Shown one piece after another: positions 63,093-64,000 of a stretch of DNA of 64,000 bases. The stretch covers positions 37,238 to 101,237 of the forward strand of contig PXDF01000015.1 in NCBI GenBank assembly GCA_003566455.1, in the 5' to 3' direction. The position numbers were made by a program, and so were the translations under genes. The number at the start of each line of letters is the position of its first letter. Positions within the stretch are counted from its first letter, which is position 1. The notes beneath the pieces were generated by a model. The model was not told the origin of the DNA. It saw nothing but the letters and a program-made list of their open reading frames with translations, and ran no database searches. The stretch comes from Desulfonatronovibrio sp. GTDB taxonomy: Bacteria > Desulfobacterota > Desulfovibrionia > Desulfovibrionales > Desulfonatronovibrionaceae.

Positions 63093-64000
63093 ATGTGTGG
63101 AATATGTGGAGAAATCAGGTTTGATAACCAGGAAATAAATCCTGATACAGTTTATACAATGTCCATGGAAATGGTTCCAAGGGGTCCGGACGGTCACGGG
63201 CTTTCCCTGCAGGGCAAGCAATGCCTGGGTCACCGCAGACTCAAGATCGTGGACCTCAGTGAAAAGTCTAGACAGCCCCTGATTGATCCCGACCTTGGTT
63301 ACTCATGCGTTTTTAACGGCATGATCTACAACTATAAAGAACTCAGGGAAGAGCTCAGATCTTTTGGTTACAGGTTTTTCTCCAACGGAGATACAGAGGT
63401 CCTTGTCAAGGCTTTTCATAAATGGGGGCTCAAATGCGTGGAAAGGTTTATGGGCATGTTTGCTTTTGCCCTGGTGGAGCGTGATTCAGGCAGGGTCATT
63501 CTGGGCCGGGACCGTCTCGGGATCAAGCCTCTTTATTACTCCCGGGTGAACGGCGGGCTTATCTTTTCTTCTTCTCTGCAGGCTATTCTGGCCACAAAAA
63601 GAGTAGGCAATGATATCGACCCTGCAGCCCTGAATTACTATATGTCCTTTCACGCGGTGGTTCCAGCGCCCCATACCATGATCAAAGATATACGCAAGCT
63701 GAGCCCGGCCACTCTCCTCAGCATTGAGCCTGACGGAAATATGAAAGAGATCAAATACTGGCAGCCCGACTACAGGCCGGGACCGGAAGACGCGCAAAGA
63801 TCCTTCGAGGAGTGGCAGGACATGGTCATGGGTTCTCTTCGCCAGGCGGTAAAAAGAAGAATGGTGGCTTACGTTCCAGTGGGCGTTCTTCTTTCCGGTG
63901 GAGTCGATTCCAGCCTGGTAGTTGGTTTGCTGGCAGAAGCCGGGGTGGGGGATATCAAAACCTTTTCCATTGGTTTTGAGAGCGTCAGGGACGAAGCCGG
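63093..64000 (+). CDS. N-acetylglutaminylglutamine amidotransferase, N-terminal part
   Basis: The frame is open to the window edge (302 codons seen). The N-terminal Cys2 and MCGICGEIRFDNQEINPD form the class II glutaminase. EMVPRGPDGHGLSLQGKQC, LGHRRLKIVDLSEKSRQPL and FNGMIYNYKELREELRSFGY follow. The synthetase starts at YVPVGVLLSGGVDSSLVVG with its PP-loop SGGVDSS. YMSFHAVVPAPHTMIKDIRK is typical of the asparagine-synthetase relative that makes N-acetylglutaminylglutamine amide, a salt osmolyte. The next gene, off the edge, would be its acetyltransferase/ligase partner. Confidence 0.82.
   Translation, partial: MCGICGEIRFDNQEINPDTVYTMSMEMVPRGPDGHGLSLQGKQCLGHRRLKIVDLSEKSRQPLIDPDLGYSCVFNGMIYNYKELREELRSFGYRFFSNGDTEVLVKAFHKWGLKCVERFMGMFAFALVERDSGRVILGRDRLGIKPLYYSRVNGGLIFSSSLQAILATKRVGNDIDPAALNYYMSFHAVVPAPHTMIKDIRKLSPATLLSIEPDGNMKEIKYWQPDYRPGPEDAQRSFEEWQDMVMGSLRQAVKRRMVAYVPVGVLLSGGVDSSLVVGLLAEAGVGDIKTFSIGFESVRDEA

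Noticed and set aside
1..64000. tRNA, rRNA and selC genes
   Set aside because: I looked through the gaps for cloverleaf arms and GGTTCRA-type T-arms; only isolated GGTTC matches were found without a matching acceptor stem. A tRNA search would be decisive.

Overview
The window is 64 kb of a gene-dense bacterial chromosome with no rRNA, tRNA, CRISPR array, prophage or complete insertion sequence that I can see. The gene set suggests a strictly anaerobic sulfate reducer of the Desulfovibrionales, probably salt- or soda-loving. The evidence is a cluster resembling the Desulfovibrio orange-protein (ORP) genes with its sigma54 activator, indolepyruvate:ferredoxin oxidoreductase, hydrogenase nickel maturation genes (hypAB), selenocysteine insertion genes (selA, selB), several radical SAM enzymes, a betaine-type BCCT transporter, and a partial gene for synthesis of the osmolyte N-acetylglutaminylglutamine amide at the right edge. 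The taxonomic guess is inference from gene content.

Layout. 1-2 kb (+): end of isocitrate dehydrogenase, a universal stress protein and a Tat-exported patatin-like lipase. 2.1-10.6 kb (-): a GAF-domain sigma54 activator, iorB, iorA, a TPR membrane protein, an Mrp/ApbC ATPase, hypB, hypA and malic enzyme. 10.7-18.1 kb (+): folC, selA, UDP-glucuronate decarboxylase, an M18 aminopeptidase and selB. 18.2-33.4 kb (-): OsmC protein, NlpC/P60 lipoprotein, rlmH, a fused succinyl-CoA synthetase, lysA, a small lipoprotein, mutS, lapB, lapA, a HIT protein, a polar amino acid ABC transporter, a metallo-hydrolase and ubiX. 33.6-37.3 kb: a ZraS/ZraR-like two-component system and a convergent ZraP/Spy-like periplasmic protein. 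37.7-40.4 kb (+): a KamA-family radical SAM enzyme and glutamine synthetase. 40.6-48.2 kb (-): the ORP/NifX-like cluster. 48.7-52.4 kb (+): a membrane-embedded spermidine-synthase-like protein and a Tat-exported radical SAM enzyme. 52.4-58.3 kb (-): BCCT transporter, tandem Usp, a second Tat-type radical SAM protein, and a spore-photolyase-like radical SAM protein paired with a ParB-like protein. 58.9-64 kb (+): an EF-G paralogue, RNase J and the partial amidotransferase.

Regulation can be read directly in several places. Sequences matching sigma54 (-24/-12) promoters lie upstream of the zraP-like gene (a perfect match), of both halves of the ORP cluster, and of the tpr-iorA-iorB unit. Three sigma54 activators are encoded in the window, each next to a likely target. 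The two ORP-cluster promoters share a 10-base element at almost the same distance (84 and 85 bases) upstream of the -24 box, a good candidate activator site.

Intergenic DNA carries two dispersed repeat families. One is a MITE-like element (two copies are exactly 84 bp) with terminal inverted repeats and an internal core related to CATTGCGAG. The other is a long hairpin built on CCGGCACCCA-type arms (three copies). The most interesting parts are the ORP cluster with its regulatory DNA and a nested zinc-ribbon reading frame, the spermidine-synthase/Tat radical SAM pair, and the ParB-like/photolyase-like pair.
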